A DNA stretch of 64,000 nucleotides from assembly GCF_024763615.1 (NCBI RefSeq), contig NC_077222.1:46934001-46998000 (forward strand), given 5' to 3'. Of this stretch, positions 26,663 to 38,653 are shown one piece after another. The notes below the pieces were generated by a model. That model was not told the DNA's origin. It ran no database searches and was given only the letters and a program-made list of their open reading frames with translations. The stretch's first letter is position 1. Every line of letters begins with the position of its first letter. A program made the translations under genes and the position numbers. This DNA is from Phlebotomus papatasi (taxonomy: Eukaryota; Arthropoda; Insecta; Diptera; Psychodidae).

Positions 26663-27051
26663 GAATTCGTCGGTTCCGAAGAAAATTATTGTAAGTCTAT
26701 TTACAGTAGTATATAAAGATGATATCATTGGATGCAGAAACCTTAGATCTATATCCCCACAAAGTTTTATGTTGATTAAGATATTCCTGCAAAAGTTACA
26801 AGAAAAAAACTTAAAATCAGCGTGCCCAATTATTGAGTTTTTTGCTCACAATTTTGCTATAATTAATTTAAAAGTAGTGTTAACTAGAAGATATTCAATG
26901 CGTAAGTATGATAAAATAGTTTCAAAAGCTGAAAGTATACTAATTGCAGTGAAATTAATGAAAATAAATTTTAGCTGTCAAATTTTAAACCTCTTTCCTG
27001 TAAAGTTTACATTTTGGACTTACAATAGTCTTCTGCGGAACCGACGAATTC
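26663..27051. mobile_element. MITE-like inverted-repeat element G
   Basis: The left end GAATTCGTCGGTTCCGAAGA and right end TCTTCTGCGGAACCGACGAA are inverted copies. The arms continue into ATTGTAAGTC and GACTTACAAT. It is 389 bp, and the interior is AT-rich with no transposase signature. The target duplication is unclear. Confidence 0.6.
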
Positions 27052-27309
27052 TTTTTGAAAGCTGTCCTGCACAGAGAAAAATTTTGAGTTAGAAAAATTA
27101 GGAAACGTGGTTTTGAATCTAGACTACCAGAATTTAAAACTGTTTTCCTCTGTAATTGAGAAACTTTGCGCTTGAATTTTTCTAATAGAGTATAATAGTT
27201 TAAAAAGTGGAATAAATTGTGCTTAATCGTAGGAGAATAGTAAGTTTGAATTTAGCGAATCGTAGTTTTGAATACTGATAGAGCATATAGTAGATTTAAA
27301 ATTAGAAGG

Positions 27310-27640
27310 TCCATGGTTTTGATTTTAGACTATAGAGGTTTCGAGTTTAGACTATTATGGTTTTGAATATAGGAGGCCAATGGTTTCGAACTAAGAGTAT
27401 AAGAACTAAGAGTTTTGAATTCTGATGGACTATTATGGTTTTGATATTAGACTATTATGGTTTTGATTTTAGACCATTTTGGTTTTGATTTTTCACTATT
27501 TTGGTTTTGATTTTAGAGTATTTTGGTCTTGATTTTAGACTATTTTGGTTTTGATTTTAGAGTATTGTGGTTTTGATTTTAGACTATTATAGTTTTGTTT
27601 TTAGACTATTTTGGTGTTGATTTTAGACTATTATGTTTTT
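27310..27640. repeat. Minisatellite, about 22-bp unit
   Basis: There are roughly a dozen imperfect copies of the unit GGTTTTGATTTTAGACTATT plus two bases. The array is cleanest between 27430 and 27620 and decays to the left. Confidence 0.85.
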
Positions 27641-27649
27641 AATTCTCCT

Positions 27650-28380
27650 CGAAGTGCTCGATCTTGTGGTGACTTACATGCTATACCTCAAAGTACTTCC
27701 GCATAATTTACCGTTTACCGATTCTCAACCGATTTGATCTAATTAATAATTCACTCAAAATATCCCACAAAATATAAAAGTAATAATATTGATTTTCGGA
27801 CAAAAATTTACTTCTCGGGTTCATAACCAGTTCACAATCGATTTGAACCGATTTATAAGTCACTAAAATCATTGCCCAAAATACTTTAGGATTAATATAG
27901 TTGAATATTGAATTTTGGATAAAAATTAGTTATCGGTTATAAACCTGTTTATTCCCGGGTCATAATAGATTCGAATAGGGTGAGGCTTGTCAAGAATTCC
28001 AAGGCCTTTCCAACAAACCCAAACAGAAACAGATTGGGAAATGCACTCTCTAGAGCCTTTTTAACCTTTGACCTTGTAAAACTGTTATTAGGAATGATTC
28101 ACCGGTATTTTTGTATATGGACGAAAGTCCGACTAGGTAATCATTAAAACATATCCAAAAATGAAAAAAAATCGCAAAATGCGTCAAAAAATGTCTTTTT
28201 AAATGGGTATGGGAGGGGTGGGGGGTATATGAGGGGCATGGAAATGGTCCCAGGGTCGCTTCCGAAGATCCCAAGTCTCTACGTCTACTAGTTCGGGCTC
28301 TAGACTTAGTGACGGCCGGACAGATAGAAGGATAGACTGGACAGTGTGACATAATTTTTGAGAAGAATTTGTTTTCGAAC
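27650..28380 (-). repeat. Interspersed repeat family A, inverted copy
   Basis: This is the reverse complement of the 16430-17170 family ('ctttgaccttgtaaaac', 'ggaatgattcaccgg', 'cgatttgaaccgattt'). It abuts the minisatellite at its left end and has no coding frame. Confidence 0.6.
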
Positions 28381-28709
28381 GACTATATAATAATATTGTG
28401 GAGTTCGAGAAGTGAAAGGCATCAATTCTTAAAGAAATTCCATTTTTGAATAGTAAGGTTTATTGAAAAAAATCGGGTATCCAATATAGTCTAAATTTTA
28501 AACTAAGTGACGTTGATTCCAGATTCCGTATATGTTGGAATTATATACACAGTGAAACAGTTTAGATAGAAAGCTTTAACATGCCTTCCACTTTATATTT
28601 TACGAGCAAGAATAGAGTTATTAATCAATCTCAACCCCACGATACGTAATGTTGATACTCCAACAATCGTTTTAAGTACATCTTCTCTCCAAGACTACTA
28701 TTTATACCA

Positions 28710-28711
<2 letters not shown>

Positions 28712-28744
<33 letters not shown>
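28712..28744. repeat. (AT)n microsatellite
   Basis: An uninterrupted AT dinucleotide run of about 16 units. Confidence 0.95.
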
Positions 28745-28748
<4 letters not shown>

Positions 28749-29257
28749 TACGCTCATCTGTCTAATGATTTTTTCACATTACCGGAAAGTTTACTTACAG
28801 ATCCCACGAGTTAATGAACACTTTTATTTTATTTTTTGTATGGTGTTTAGTGCTTCACAGTCGGTCTATCCAGCGAGCACAAAATGCTAACCGATTTCAT
28901 TCCAGCATATGTTATGTATTTTCAACTAAATTCTCCTAATCCTAAACGACACTCGCGAGGAAGTGCAATTTCCATAACTTTGGTTAGCACTTCTAGTTCG
29001 AGAACTGCTGACCGGTCAGCATATTTTTTTGATCGATTCAGCAACAATATGCTGAAAATTCTGCCTTCTTCAGCTAACCATGCTTGCTGTGTAGTCACTA
29101 ATATTCTTAATGTTATAACGGTTTAGTGGTAGACTTAAATATATTCTGTTAGATGTTGGTCGCGACAATTTTCTCCATCCGCTTCAAATTATTTTCATGG
29201 GGTTTTGCTCTTTTTCTGTCTGCGCTTGGTTTAGGTTAACACGTGAAGGAAGAAGTA

Positions 29258-29475
29258 GGGGGAGGTGGGGCTACTTTGAGCTGTGGGGCTACATTATTAT
29301 ACGATTTTTTTCGCATATTTCTAATGGAAACTGGGTTTTAACATGAAGCAATTTGAATAGACAAAATAATTGTGGATCTAAATAAATTAATTGTAAGGAC
29401 CAGCTTCACTTAGAAATAGGCGAAAAAGCCGTATAACAATTTAGCCCCACAGCTCAAAATAGCCCCACCTCCCCC
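29258..29475. mobile_element. MITE family D, complete copy (TA duplication)
   Basis: The 218-bp element has long inverted arms: GGGGGAGGTGGGGCTACTTT on the left against AAATAGCCCCACCTCCCCC on the right, extending to about 60 bp with the GTATAA/TTATAC block. TA flanks both ends. The partial copy at 14401 enters the assembly gap. Confidence 0.85.
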
Positions 29476-30086
29476 TACAGCATGTAACATAGTTTTTTTT
29501 TCAGATAATGGAAATTAGACGTTACAAGAGCGAGGGCAATACACATAAAGGCCAGTTTGATAGTCACTAAAAGTGTTGAAATATTAATATTTTTTAAGAA
29601 ATAAAAGCTATAGATGCAGCATGATAATTTCCTAAATTAATTGGATTTAACCAGATAAAATATTGTTTTTCTGAGACAGAAAGAACAGAACTGAACAACT
29701 GATCTGTAGTCACAGTAAAAAAATGTGAGTAGAAAAAGATTGTTTATAGAAAAAGTATTTTACAAGCATTACGGGGTTGTAAGTCCTATTATATGTATTA
29801 ATAGTGCAATATTAACATTCACCATTATTATGGAACTATGATTGTAAATTTACATCCATAATACTTGGATATTTTTCAACCTGAAAAATAACCAAGTATT
29901 AAGATTGTAATAATTGATTTTAAATGTTTTTTTCTTCTATTATCTACGGAAATTTTGTAAACATAATGCTAGTATTATATATACATTTGGTAGTATTTTA
30001 CTACTATGATAGTAATTTAGAGATTTCGTACTTTCTTAAAAATCACAATTACACAACTTTTCATATGTACACAACCCTAACCTATA

Positions 30087-30300
30087 GGGGAAAGTGCCCA
30101 TGCTTTGCACGGTCCCAAGCTTCATAACGACTAAATTTTTCCTACTGAATAAATGTGACTCTATATTTTAAAAACAAGGCACTTTTCCCTAGCTTTTAAA
30201 ATATGGATGCGAAGTGTCACATTTCTTAAAAATCATAGGAAAATTTTAGTCATTATGAAGCTTGGGACTTGGGACCGTGTAAAGTGTAAAGCATGGGCAA
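30087..30300. mobile_element. MITE family C copy 2
   Basis: The left end is GGGGAAAGTGCCCATGC, with inverted arms through CCCAAGCTTCATAA and TTATGAAGCTTGGG. It is preceded by TA. The right tip is degraded. It is homologous to 13868-14035 with a longer centre. Confidence 0.65.
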
Positions 30301-32234
30301 TACAATTTTTTACACTGTAATTGTGTAGTTCTTACATGGGTTGCATGGCAGTCTGTTTCTGTAAAACCTGCACTACGTCCACTACTCCTGCACTACTACT
30401 GTTGATTCACACTCTTCATCACTAAAACACCCTTGTGGAGAGCGGGGGCGTATGGTTAGAGGTGGTCAAGAGCAATGATACAAAAAGGCAGTAATCCAAA
30501 GTGCACATATATATAGACATTATATGGGGCATTCAGACCTGTACTAGAATCATTACTGTTAATTGCGAAACATTATTCTAAACATGAAGCCCCCACTTGG
30601 AGTGCTATTTAGGGTAACAATGTTCTGAGAACGCCCATAACTGATTATAATCTATAGTTATACAATTATGTTATTAAGAATAATGGCGTTGCATACAGTC
30701 ACTCGACGACATATTACCTGGCACATTAGATGGTGAATTGAGATTTGATTTCCTCATTAATATTATCGTCAATGTGTGTATGTATAATATAAATTATAAT
30801 TCACTAACTAATGTCGCAAGGCATAACATATGTCTATATACTCTTGGATTTCTATATCAGTTAATATATATTATATAATTAGAAATACTACTAAATTTTC
30901 ATTTTTTTGTGTCAAGTTTAAAATTTTATATGACTGTTCGTCTGAAATTAGACTCTTTACTGCGACTAAGAAAAGAAGAACAAACCTAAAAAACCGTGCA
31001 CATTTATTAATTTATTTCTCTCGGTACTATGTTGTGCATCATCTTGAGTGATATTACAATTCATAAAGTTGAGAGTAATTGTCCCCAAAATGTTGAAAAG
31101 TACAAAATGAATACTGAAATCGTTTACCACAGACAAAGCTTTTGCAACTATACCCCCTAGTATATCTTCTAGTTGTGTATATGAAATAATAAAATAAATG
31201 TAGGAAATTTTCAGAATTCTCCTCCAGGTGCTTGTTTGTAAGTCGTCATATCCTCTCCCTGGCACTTGGTTGAAGTAGTGAAAAGCGAGCGCCAAAGAGC
31301 AACAGCAATTCCATTGTTGGGATACCTACAACTACATCACGATGGCTTGCCCTTTACCTCATATTTCTCTCAACTGCCGCTCTCACTCAGATTATTTAAA
31401 CCATAAACAAAGCCACATGAATTTCATGTATGATAATGTAAATGGAATCAACAAAAACTTGATATATATCTCCACAGACTGAGAAATAATTTAATTTGCG
31501 AACAAAACAAATCGAAAGTAGGATAAGCATTTTAGTGAGATGGGAGTGGAATTCCTGGGATTTATTCGCGTGTTACTACCCCCCAATTCTCTCTCCAATT
31601 CTTCCTATTCAACACTATATGGATATTTCACTTTGCATTTTACTCTGTCTCCCCACCAGAACTGTTCTTGAAAGCTTTCGTTAGCGATGCTTTACAATAA
31701 TTTACTCATTCTCCTTATAGTAATCGTTTATTGGAGTTTCCACGTTTGTGCTTTACAAGCTTTTATATAAAGTTTATTGTTTATTAGGGTCTTCAATTAC
31801 CTTCATTATTTTTTTTCTATGACATTTTCCTATTTTTCTAAATTCGTTTATTTCGTTTCTAAACTATTATATAAAATTGTAATTCATAGTTTTCCAACTC
31901 CTTTCTTTTAGAAAATGTTAAATTTTAATTTTAAGCGTTACTACTATCTATGTCTGTTTTGAAAATCTAATTTCCTTTTTTGTGTCTGATATAGATTTCT
32001 TTTTTTTAATTTTAACACAATGACTTCTATAATCAATATGAGAGAAAAGTAAAAGCATTAAATATACGAGAATTACATAGGCATTTTTAAATAGAAACAG
32101 AAAATAAAATTGTTCGGTACTTGAGCAAAACATCAATGGGGAACATGTATGAGTTATTCAAATAATTTCATATTTTTTAATATTAGTTATGCATCTCAGT
32201 AGTAATCTTATTCAGTGCTATATAGAACAGGGTT
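30301..32234. other. Non-coding stretch
   Basis: The sequence is AT-rich with no supported gene, no recognised repeat and no splice-consistent open frame. Confidence 0.4.
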
Positions 32235-32571
32235 CACTGGTAAAAATAAAAGGGTCAAATTGACCCTTTTCAAAAGGATGGATCGTATTTGATCCTTTGA
32301 AAGGTTCACTTTTGTATCACTTGAAATTTAGTATGCACATTTATCACGAATAATCATGTTTTATTGTAAACTTATTATTGATATCATATTTCTCTCATCT
32401 GAGCGAACACCAAAGATCACTTTTTCATTGTTTTTTTATTCGTTTATTCCGGAATTAAATAGATGTCAAAACCGTGACCCTTTCGAAGGGTTCCTGGTGA
32501 CCCTTTCAAAGAGTCAAATATGATCCATCCTTTGGAAAAGGGTCAATTTGACCCTTTTATTTTTACCAGTG
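32235..32571. mobile_element. Element H: long near-perfect terminal inverted repeats ending CACTG
   Basis: The arms of about 75-80 bp begin CACTGGTAAAAATAAAAGGG and end CCCTTTTATTTTTACCAGTG. TT flanks each side. The arms themselves contain short internal palindromes (GGGTCAAATTGACCC). It is 337 bp with no coding capacity. The CACTG ends recall CACTA/Chapaev-type transposons, but the superfamily is not certain. Confidence 0.8.
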
Positions 32572-34158
32572 TTGAAAAGCGCATATCTTACATCAAGAAG
32601 AAAAATTCAAAGTGAAGTGAAACTTTTGTTCTTCACGTGAATTACACTATAAGCGTCTATAATGTTAGAAGTTTTCTCTATATCAGCATTTCGGCAACAG
32701 TTCGATTGGAAGTTTGTGTTTGATTGGAGAAAAACTTTGAATGCCTGGCCTCTTCTCTTGGGATACAGCCAGACAGAAAAATGTGGGGTATATCTGGCAA
32801 GAGAGTTTTCCATGGAAAACTCCTAAGTCGCCATAATTTAGTGCATTTTTTCTTTGTACATTGGAAATATTTACACCCGCAGTATTCCCAACCATGTTTC
32901 CTCAATTCCTCGTAGAGGAAAATGCCTTTCCGCCCTTAAAGATGTGTAAGGAAGTGCTGTGTAAGGAAGAAACTTTGGAAGAACTAGGTTTTCTTTTATT
33001 CGAGATTTTCCACATTATTATTTTGAACTATAAAATTATAGAACAAAAGTTATGTAATGAAAAATGTTGAAGATAATCAATATAAATATAAATCAAACAT
33101 AATTTATTAGATGCTTACTCACTTCTGTCGGTTAATAATGATTCTTTTCTACAGCAGTAACAGCACATTAAAATTATAGTTTAATTTAGGCACTTTTAAC
33201 ATCTAGATGTTTTGAAATAGATGCCATCAAACATTAAATTATTGTTTTTAATATACAGTAGAAGACTCTCGCTAATTCGGCTCTTTTAAGATCGGGCTAC
33301 TTTTCAAATCGGGCAGAAGTTAAATTTGGAAAAAGTTTGTTGAGATTTTCCAAGTTTGGTTATGATGAAGAAGAGTAAAATTTTCAAAAAAAAATTCTAA
33401 TAACGGAATTTAATGCTTTATATCATGTATAAATATATTAAAGTCTGCCTCTATGTGCATTAGAATCTCAAAATCGCAAAAAAAGTGTGTTAGCCCCTTG
33501 TAATATCCAAGGAGCGATATGTGTGTGTGTAATATTTTATAATACTTTTATTTTATGACTTATCGAAATTTCCATTTTTCGCTGTTTCTTTTTCCCCAAG
33601 ACAAATTTAAAAATCTAACATTGCTACCCATACTTCCAAAAAGACATTCACGAGGCAAATTCGTCACAATGTATGTAAGTTTTTTTTCTGATATATACAT
33701 AAGTATATTGAATAATACTGATTTTTTTACTGGTTTTCAGTAATATTGAGTATTGCATACCCTAAAAAAAAAAGTTTCCACTTTTGAGTTTAACTACTTT
33801 AATACTAAAAAATATTTTTTAATATAGTTAAAGGGAACATTTGAGTTTTCAAAAAAAAATTTTTTTTGGTTCAAAACAAAGCCGTAACACACGCTATTTT
33901 TGAAAATGTAGATTTTTATTGCGAAATATACGGATTTTCAAAAAAATATTTTTTTTTTCAGAACTAAAGCAAACACTATAAAAATGTGTTCAAAATAGTG
34001 TATATGAGTGCTAAATGAATGTTGAAATTTTGTTTTAAAACAAAAAAAAATTTTTTCGAAAAGACCAATTCTAAAAACTTCGATTTTTTTAATTTTGGTT
34101 AGTACTTTTGTGGTAGTCTTGGTAGTATATTCTCTGAAAAGAAGAGCTTCCATTTTTG
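32572..34158. other. Non-coding stretch with a partial pogo-like MITE
   Basis: The only structure I recognise is at 33256-33375. It is a left end of MITE family F (CAGTAGAAGACTCTCGCTAA, then GGGCTACTTTTCAAATCGGG) with no matching right end. The rest is AT-rich without a supported gene. Confidence 0.45.
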
Positions 34159-34166
34159 AACTGAAC

Positions 34167-34663
34167 CAGAGGTGTGCAAGAACCGTTTGAAACCGAAAAA
34201 ACGTCAAATAAAGCTTGTTCGTCAATGGTCAAAACTCTCTCTCTCTCTCTGTTTTACGTTTTGGCTGTCAGACTCAATCAGGTCCATATAGCCAATTTCG
34301 CTTACTCTCATTTGCATACGAGTTCCATCTGTTTTTTTCCCCATATTTTTGTTCCTCTCATCTCTCCCTATCATTTTTCTTTTTGCTCCATCACAAATCC
34401 TTTTTTTTTTGTTCCCTTATCTTTTATCATACTTCCTTCTTAATATTTTTGCGTTCAGTTTGTAGCTTTTTTTTAAGGACGGTGAAAAACTGTTTTCCTA
34501 TTATTCACCGGACGCGCTTCGATCAAGGATCGAACCGAGGGCCTCTGCGTCACAAAGCCAACACTTTGCCCATTGAGCTACCGAGACCCCTAATGGTCAA
34601 AACGCTACTTGAAAAAACTTATTTTGACGTTTATTCGGTTTCAACGGTTCTTGCACACCTCTG
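34167..34663. mobile_element. Non-autonomous hAT element (MITE) with 8-bp target duplication
   Basis: The ends CAGAGGTGTGCAAGAACCG and CGGTTCTTGCACACCTCTG are inverted copies, and the arms run on for about 45-60 bp. The exact 8-bp direct repeat AACTGAAC flanks the element at 34159-34166 and 34664-34671. CAG...CTG ends with an 8-bp duplication are the hAT signature. The 497-bp interior contains a CT run and a tRNA-like segment, but no transposase. Confidence 0.9.
34519..34590 (-). repeat. tRNA-like (pol III A/B box) segment inside the hAT MITE
   Basis: On the minus strand it reads GGTAGCTCAATGGGCAAAG (A-box region), then 35-40 bases later GGTTCGATCC (B box). The acceptor ends do not pair and the anticodon stem is poor, so this is a tRNA-derived fragment or SINE head rather than a working tRNA gene. 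Confidence 0.6.
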
Positions 34664-34917
34664 AACTGAACACTAAACCTACCGATCGTTTTTAATCGTT
34701 TTTGGGTCAAATGACAAACCGCGGTAGGGTTAGGATACTCAACAAATTTGTCTTGGAAAAGAGAAAAGAATTAAAATTTGAACATTGAAAAATATTTTAC
34801 ATACATATTTTAAGAAATTTATAATTTTTGATAGTGACATTGTACCGTTTAAATATGTGTTAATTTTAAACCGATCAATTTGACCGGGTCTTGGTAGGTT
34901 TAGTGTTAACTTAGGTA

Positions 34918-35895
34918 GGGGAAAGTGGTCTGCCTTTGAACGAAAAATGATGTTCAAAATTTGAGATTTTTTTCAGAGTAAACTACAACATGAGTTTTAC
35001 TTTGCACTACACTAAAAATTCTCTTGTTCATTAAACTTCTATGCTTACCCCTTACCCCATTCAGGACTCGCAAGTCCTCAGTTTTTCCTGGTGAGGAACT
35101 TGAAAATGTGATGTCGATATATTCAAAGGCAGCCTGCATGGTCTGCCTTTGAATGTGGTTGGGCAGCCTTTGAATCTTAATTTTTCACTGAGAATATTAG
35201 GGCTGTAACATTAAACGACCCATAATTGATTAGCATGCACCCTAATGCACTCAATAAAACCACCACTGTAGTCAAAAGTCATTATACAACAACATTTTTT
35301 ACATTTTTCTGAAGCACACTGTTTTTCACTCGAAAATTTATAAGAAAACGCCGAAGTTGACAATTGTCAGTTTGAAACATCCCAGCCGGAGCAAGATAGC
35401 ATGTTATAAGTATTTGTATGACATTCGTCAGACCAAAGTAGGAGTTCTATTCTGCTCCCGGACAGGAAGCTGTCAGATATTTCAATGTATGGAAAGAGAG
35501 GATTCAAAGGCACACAATATTAAGATTTAAAGGCTGCCGCAGAGCAATATTTGCAAACTTTTATCACCCACAAAAATTGTCTAATCTGAATCAAAATGTA
35601 TTTGGAAAAATATCATCCAAGAATAACCTTCTATGATCTATGACTCATAATAGAAGATTTGTTCGAAAAATTATTTTGATTATGAAAAAACACATGAATT
35701 GTGGAACATCAAAATTACAGTTTAGGGCTGTTTCATTTTTTGCCCTAGCACCTAGAAAATAAGAGCTAGGGTCTGCATTTTTTGATGACTTGTGAGGATT
35801 ATGAATAGTTAATAGAAAAGAATTTATGCTTTAAAGTAAAATGAAAAAATTAAATATTCAACGGCTACCGCATTCAAAGGCAGACCACTTTCCCC
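34918..35895. mobile_element. TIR element I (mariner-like, TA duplication), 978 bp
   Basis: The left end GGGGAAAGTGGTCTGCCTTT and right end AAAGGCAGACCACTTTCCCC are exact inverts, with TA on both sides. The word CTGCCTTTGAA or its complement recurs several times inside. No transposase frame survives. Confidence 0.8.
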
Positions 35896-36517
35896 TATAC
35901 TCATTTTTTTTTAAATAAAAATAAAATAAATTAGTAGTTAAACTTAAGAGTGGAAGTTCTTTTTTAGAGAATTTTAGAGAAACTGAACATCAATTTCTGA
36001 TTAAAAAAATAGTTTCTTAGATTGGCTATTTGGAAATTTTTTTTTTAAATTTTTCAAGACTTATACATATAGATTAGAATTACCTTTTAAATATATGAGT
36101 TATTTACTAATTTAAATATATATAAGTTCTCAACTTGAAATATCTCGGGCACTAAGGTGCCGTTATGTTAATGTTATATTTTTTTTTAAATATATCTTGC
36201 TCTACAAAAATATCTAATAATTTTCGAAAAACCATAATAGGATTTCGAGATAAATTAGAAAAACCTATGTTAAAAATTAAATTTTTTTCATACTATTTCA
36301 TTCAAAATGCAATATTTCGAGAAACACCTTTCTTAAACTTTTTTTTAATTGGTCTTTTATTAAATAAGCTTTACAAAATTAAATTCAATTTTGGGAAATA
36401 TTATAAAAACCGTACAATATTTTTAAAACCAAGGTACCGTTACGGAAATTTTATATTTTCAAATTCATCTACTCAAAGAGCCCTAAAACAAATGTAAAAA
36501 TTATCGCAAAAAGCGTA

Positions 36518-36816
36518 CAGCAGACTCTGTCAAATTCGGGCATTTGGGTCCCAAATGTCACATGAATTAGATAGATATTCAAGTGTCAAACTGTTTGAAA
36601 TGCAATTATATTTTGACCCCTTAATAATGCAAATCGGCAAAATTACATCATAATATTAAGACAAAACATGGCAAATTTAAGGTTATTTGCTTCATTCGAT
36701 AAAAATCATAATCGAACTTGAAAAATGTCAATAAACTTTTTTTTTTTAAATTTAACTACTGCCCGAATTAAAAAGTGGCCCGATCTTAAAAGTGTTAACT
36801 TAGCGAGAGTGTGTAC
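36518..36816. mobile_element. Pogo-like MITE (family F) copy, decayed right end
   Basis: It begins CAGCAGACTCTGTCAAATTC after a TA and contains the family block GCCCGAATTAAAAAGTGGCC. It ends near AGCGAGAGTGTGTACTA. It is diverged from the copies at 22543 and 55676. Confidence 0.6.
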
Positions 36817-36995
36817 TAGGATTTCGAAGTATAATCTAAAAATTTCACGTTTTTACACATATATTTCCATATATTTCGGATCCCCTCATTTTCGAGGGAT
36901 GCTTCAAATATCTATCCTGTGAATTCGAGACCGATCAGAGTAAGTCGACCAATTTGAATAGGTGTGATTATGTAAGAATCATACCGTACCTAATA

Positions 36996-37324
36996 CAGTG
37001 CCCGCTTTCTAATCCGGATCACCGTAATCCGGACAAGTTCACGACGGTTACATTTAAAATACTTTTGAGATTATGTATGCATGCGTGTTCAGCAATGAAA
37101 AGGAACTATCCTGTGATGTTTTTGTTTAATAAATGAAGTATAATAGCATAGACTTCTCCAATTATGTCTTTTTAATCTTCTTTAAAACTTTTATTCTAAT
37201 TCTACAATAAAAACCTTGTATTATATTTTCGAGACGTTGAACAAATTCAAAAAATCCATCCGGATTACGAAGCGGACATCTGTCATTTTGCCTCCCAATC
37301 ATCCGGATTACAAAGCGGGCACTG
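36996..37324. mobile_element. Pogo/mariner-like MITE (family J) copy 1
   Basis: The ends CAGTGCCCGCTTTCTAATCC and GGATTACAAAGCGGGCACTG are inverted, and TA flanks both sides. It is 329 bp and non-coding. The related copy at 62716-63525 carries a second transposon. Confidence 0.85.
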
Positions 37325-37814
37325 TAATTTAAAATCGAGGGATTACTGCTTTACCCTTGTTGGCCCTTTATGAAGTTGGAACAGTAAAAGCTCTTGCCTT
37401 TTCCATAAGAAATGTCATTTTTTAATGCATAATATTGTAATTCATATATTATATATTATTTTCTGAAATTTAAGAAGATTTACATAAAACCAAAATTTTT
37501 TTTATTTCTTTAAAGAAATATATTTATTTAGGAGAATAATAAGAAGGATATTTACTTCAAGTAATCTCAATATGACGGTTGAGCTTTTGATGTTCTTCTT
37601 TCCATTTAAATATCGGGTGCCCGAAGCGTACAATGCTTTTACGATGTTGTGGCGAAAAGTTCTTACGAGTGTCACCATTTTTCACACAAAGTAAATTTTT
37701 ACACTGCGTTTATTTCCTTCATGAAATTGACGTGGCATTTGCATTTTCCATTCTATAATTAGTGAGAATTGTAATTGTTGTGTCTGCGGCTCACATTGGT
37801 GATACATTGGAGCA

Positions 37815-38511
37815 ATGGGACTCACAATATCCAGCCTATTTTCACGTCTCTTCGGCGAGAAACAGATGCGAATTTTGATGGGTGAGGTTATGGCATTTTG
37901 TGTTGTTGGAGGGTCTCAGTGGGCTTCCCGGATGATTTTTCACTGATAAACTTACTTTTCATACAGTGGGTCTCGATGCTGCTGGGAAGACAACAATCCT
38001 GTACAAGCTAAAATTGGGAGAAATTGTCACGACCATTCCAACGATTGGCTTCAATGTTGAGACTGTTCAATACAAAAATATCTGCTTTACTGTATGGGAT
38101 GTTGGTGGTCAGGACAAAATCAGACCCCTCTGGAGACACTATTTCCAGAACACACAGGGTCTCATCTTTGTGGTGGATTCCAATGATCGAGAACGTGTGG
38201 GAGAGGCTGAAAAAGAATTGCAGAATATGGTAAAATACTTAACCTTGACATAATTTGCAAATCCCCGGACTATATCTTTGCTTTTCTGGAAATTTCAGCT
38301 GACAGAAGATGAATTAAAGGATGCTGTAATATTAATATTTGCCAATAAACAAGATTTGCCCAATGCAATGACGGCGGCTGAGCTCACGGATAAGTTGAAT
38401 CTTAATCAAATGAGAAATCGTCGCTGGTACATTCAGGCAACCTGCGCCACCCAAGGACATGGTCTGTATGAGGGGCTAGACTGGCTGTCCAATGAGTTGG
38501 TTAAGAAATAA
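37815..38511 (+). CDS. Arf102F: ADP-ribosylation factor, class II ARF type
   Basis: The gene has three exons, 37815-37881, 37967-38229 and 38299-38511, with GT-AG junctions. They give 180 residues, the normal ARF length. It is a small GTPase that recruits coat proteins and lipid-modifying enzymes to Golgi membranes. Visible motifs are MGLTISSLFSRLFG (Gly2 for N-myristoylation and the amphipathic helix), the P-loop GLDAAGKT, switch 1 IPTIGFNVE, switch 2 WDVGGQDKIRP, NKQD and CATQGHG for guanine recognition. The internal residues are most like the Drosophila Arf102F / vertebrate ARF4-5 class. No key residue is missing. It is convergent with the DM4/12 gene, with 142 bp between the stop codons. 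ARL proteins are excluded by the canonical N-terminus and switch regions. Confidence 0.95.
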
Positions 38512-38624
38512 GATATCTCACCAATTTTTTTTTTGTAATGTATTAATTGATCAGCGAGTCCCGGTGAATTTAATGAAAGAAAAAAAGAAAAATCCCAATT
38601 ATGGCACACAGATGTGTACGTAAA

Positions 38625-38630
38625 TTTATT
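38625..38630 (-). terminator. Poly(A) signal of the DM4/12 gene
   Basis: AATAAA on the minus strand, 24 bases beyond the stop codon at 38654. It lies in the short space shared with the convergent ARF gene. Confidence 0.6.
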
Positions 38631-38653
38631 TTAAAAATAATATGTCTTAGATA

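Noticed and set aside
26769..27092. 107-codon frame
   Set aside because: It starts inside and runs past the end of inverted-repeat element G, has low complexity and no recognisable motif.
34215..34664. 149-codon frame with hydrophobic Ser/Phe-rich sequence
   Set aside because: It lies wholly within the hAT MITE, reads through a CT microsatellite and the tRNA-like segment, and is not a gene.
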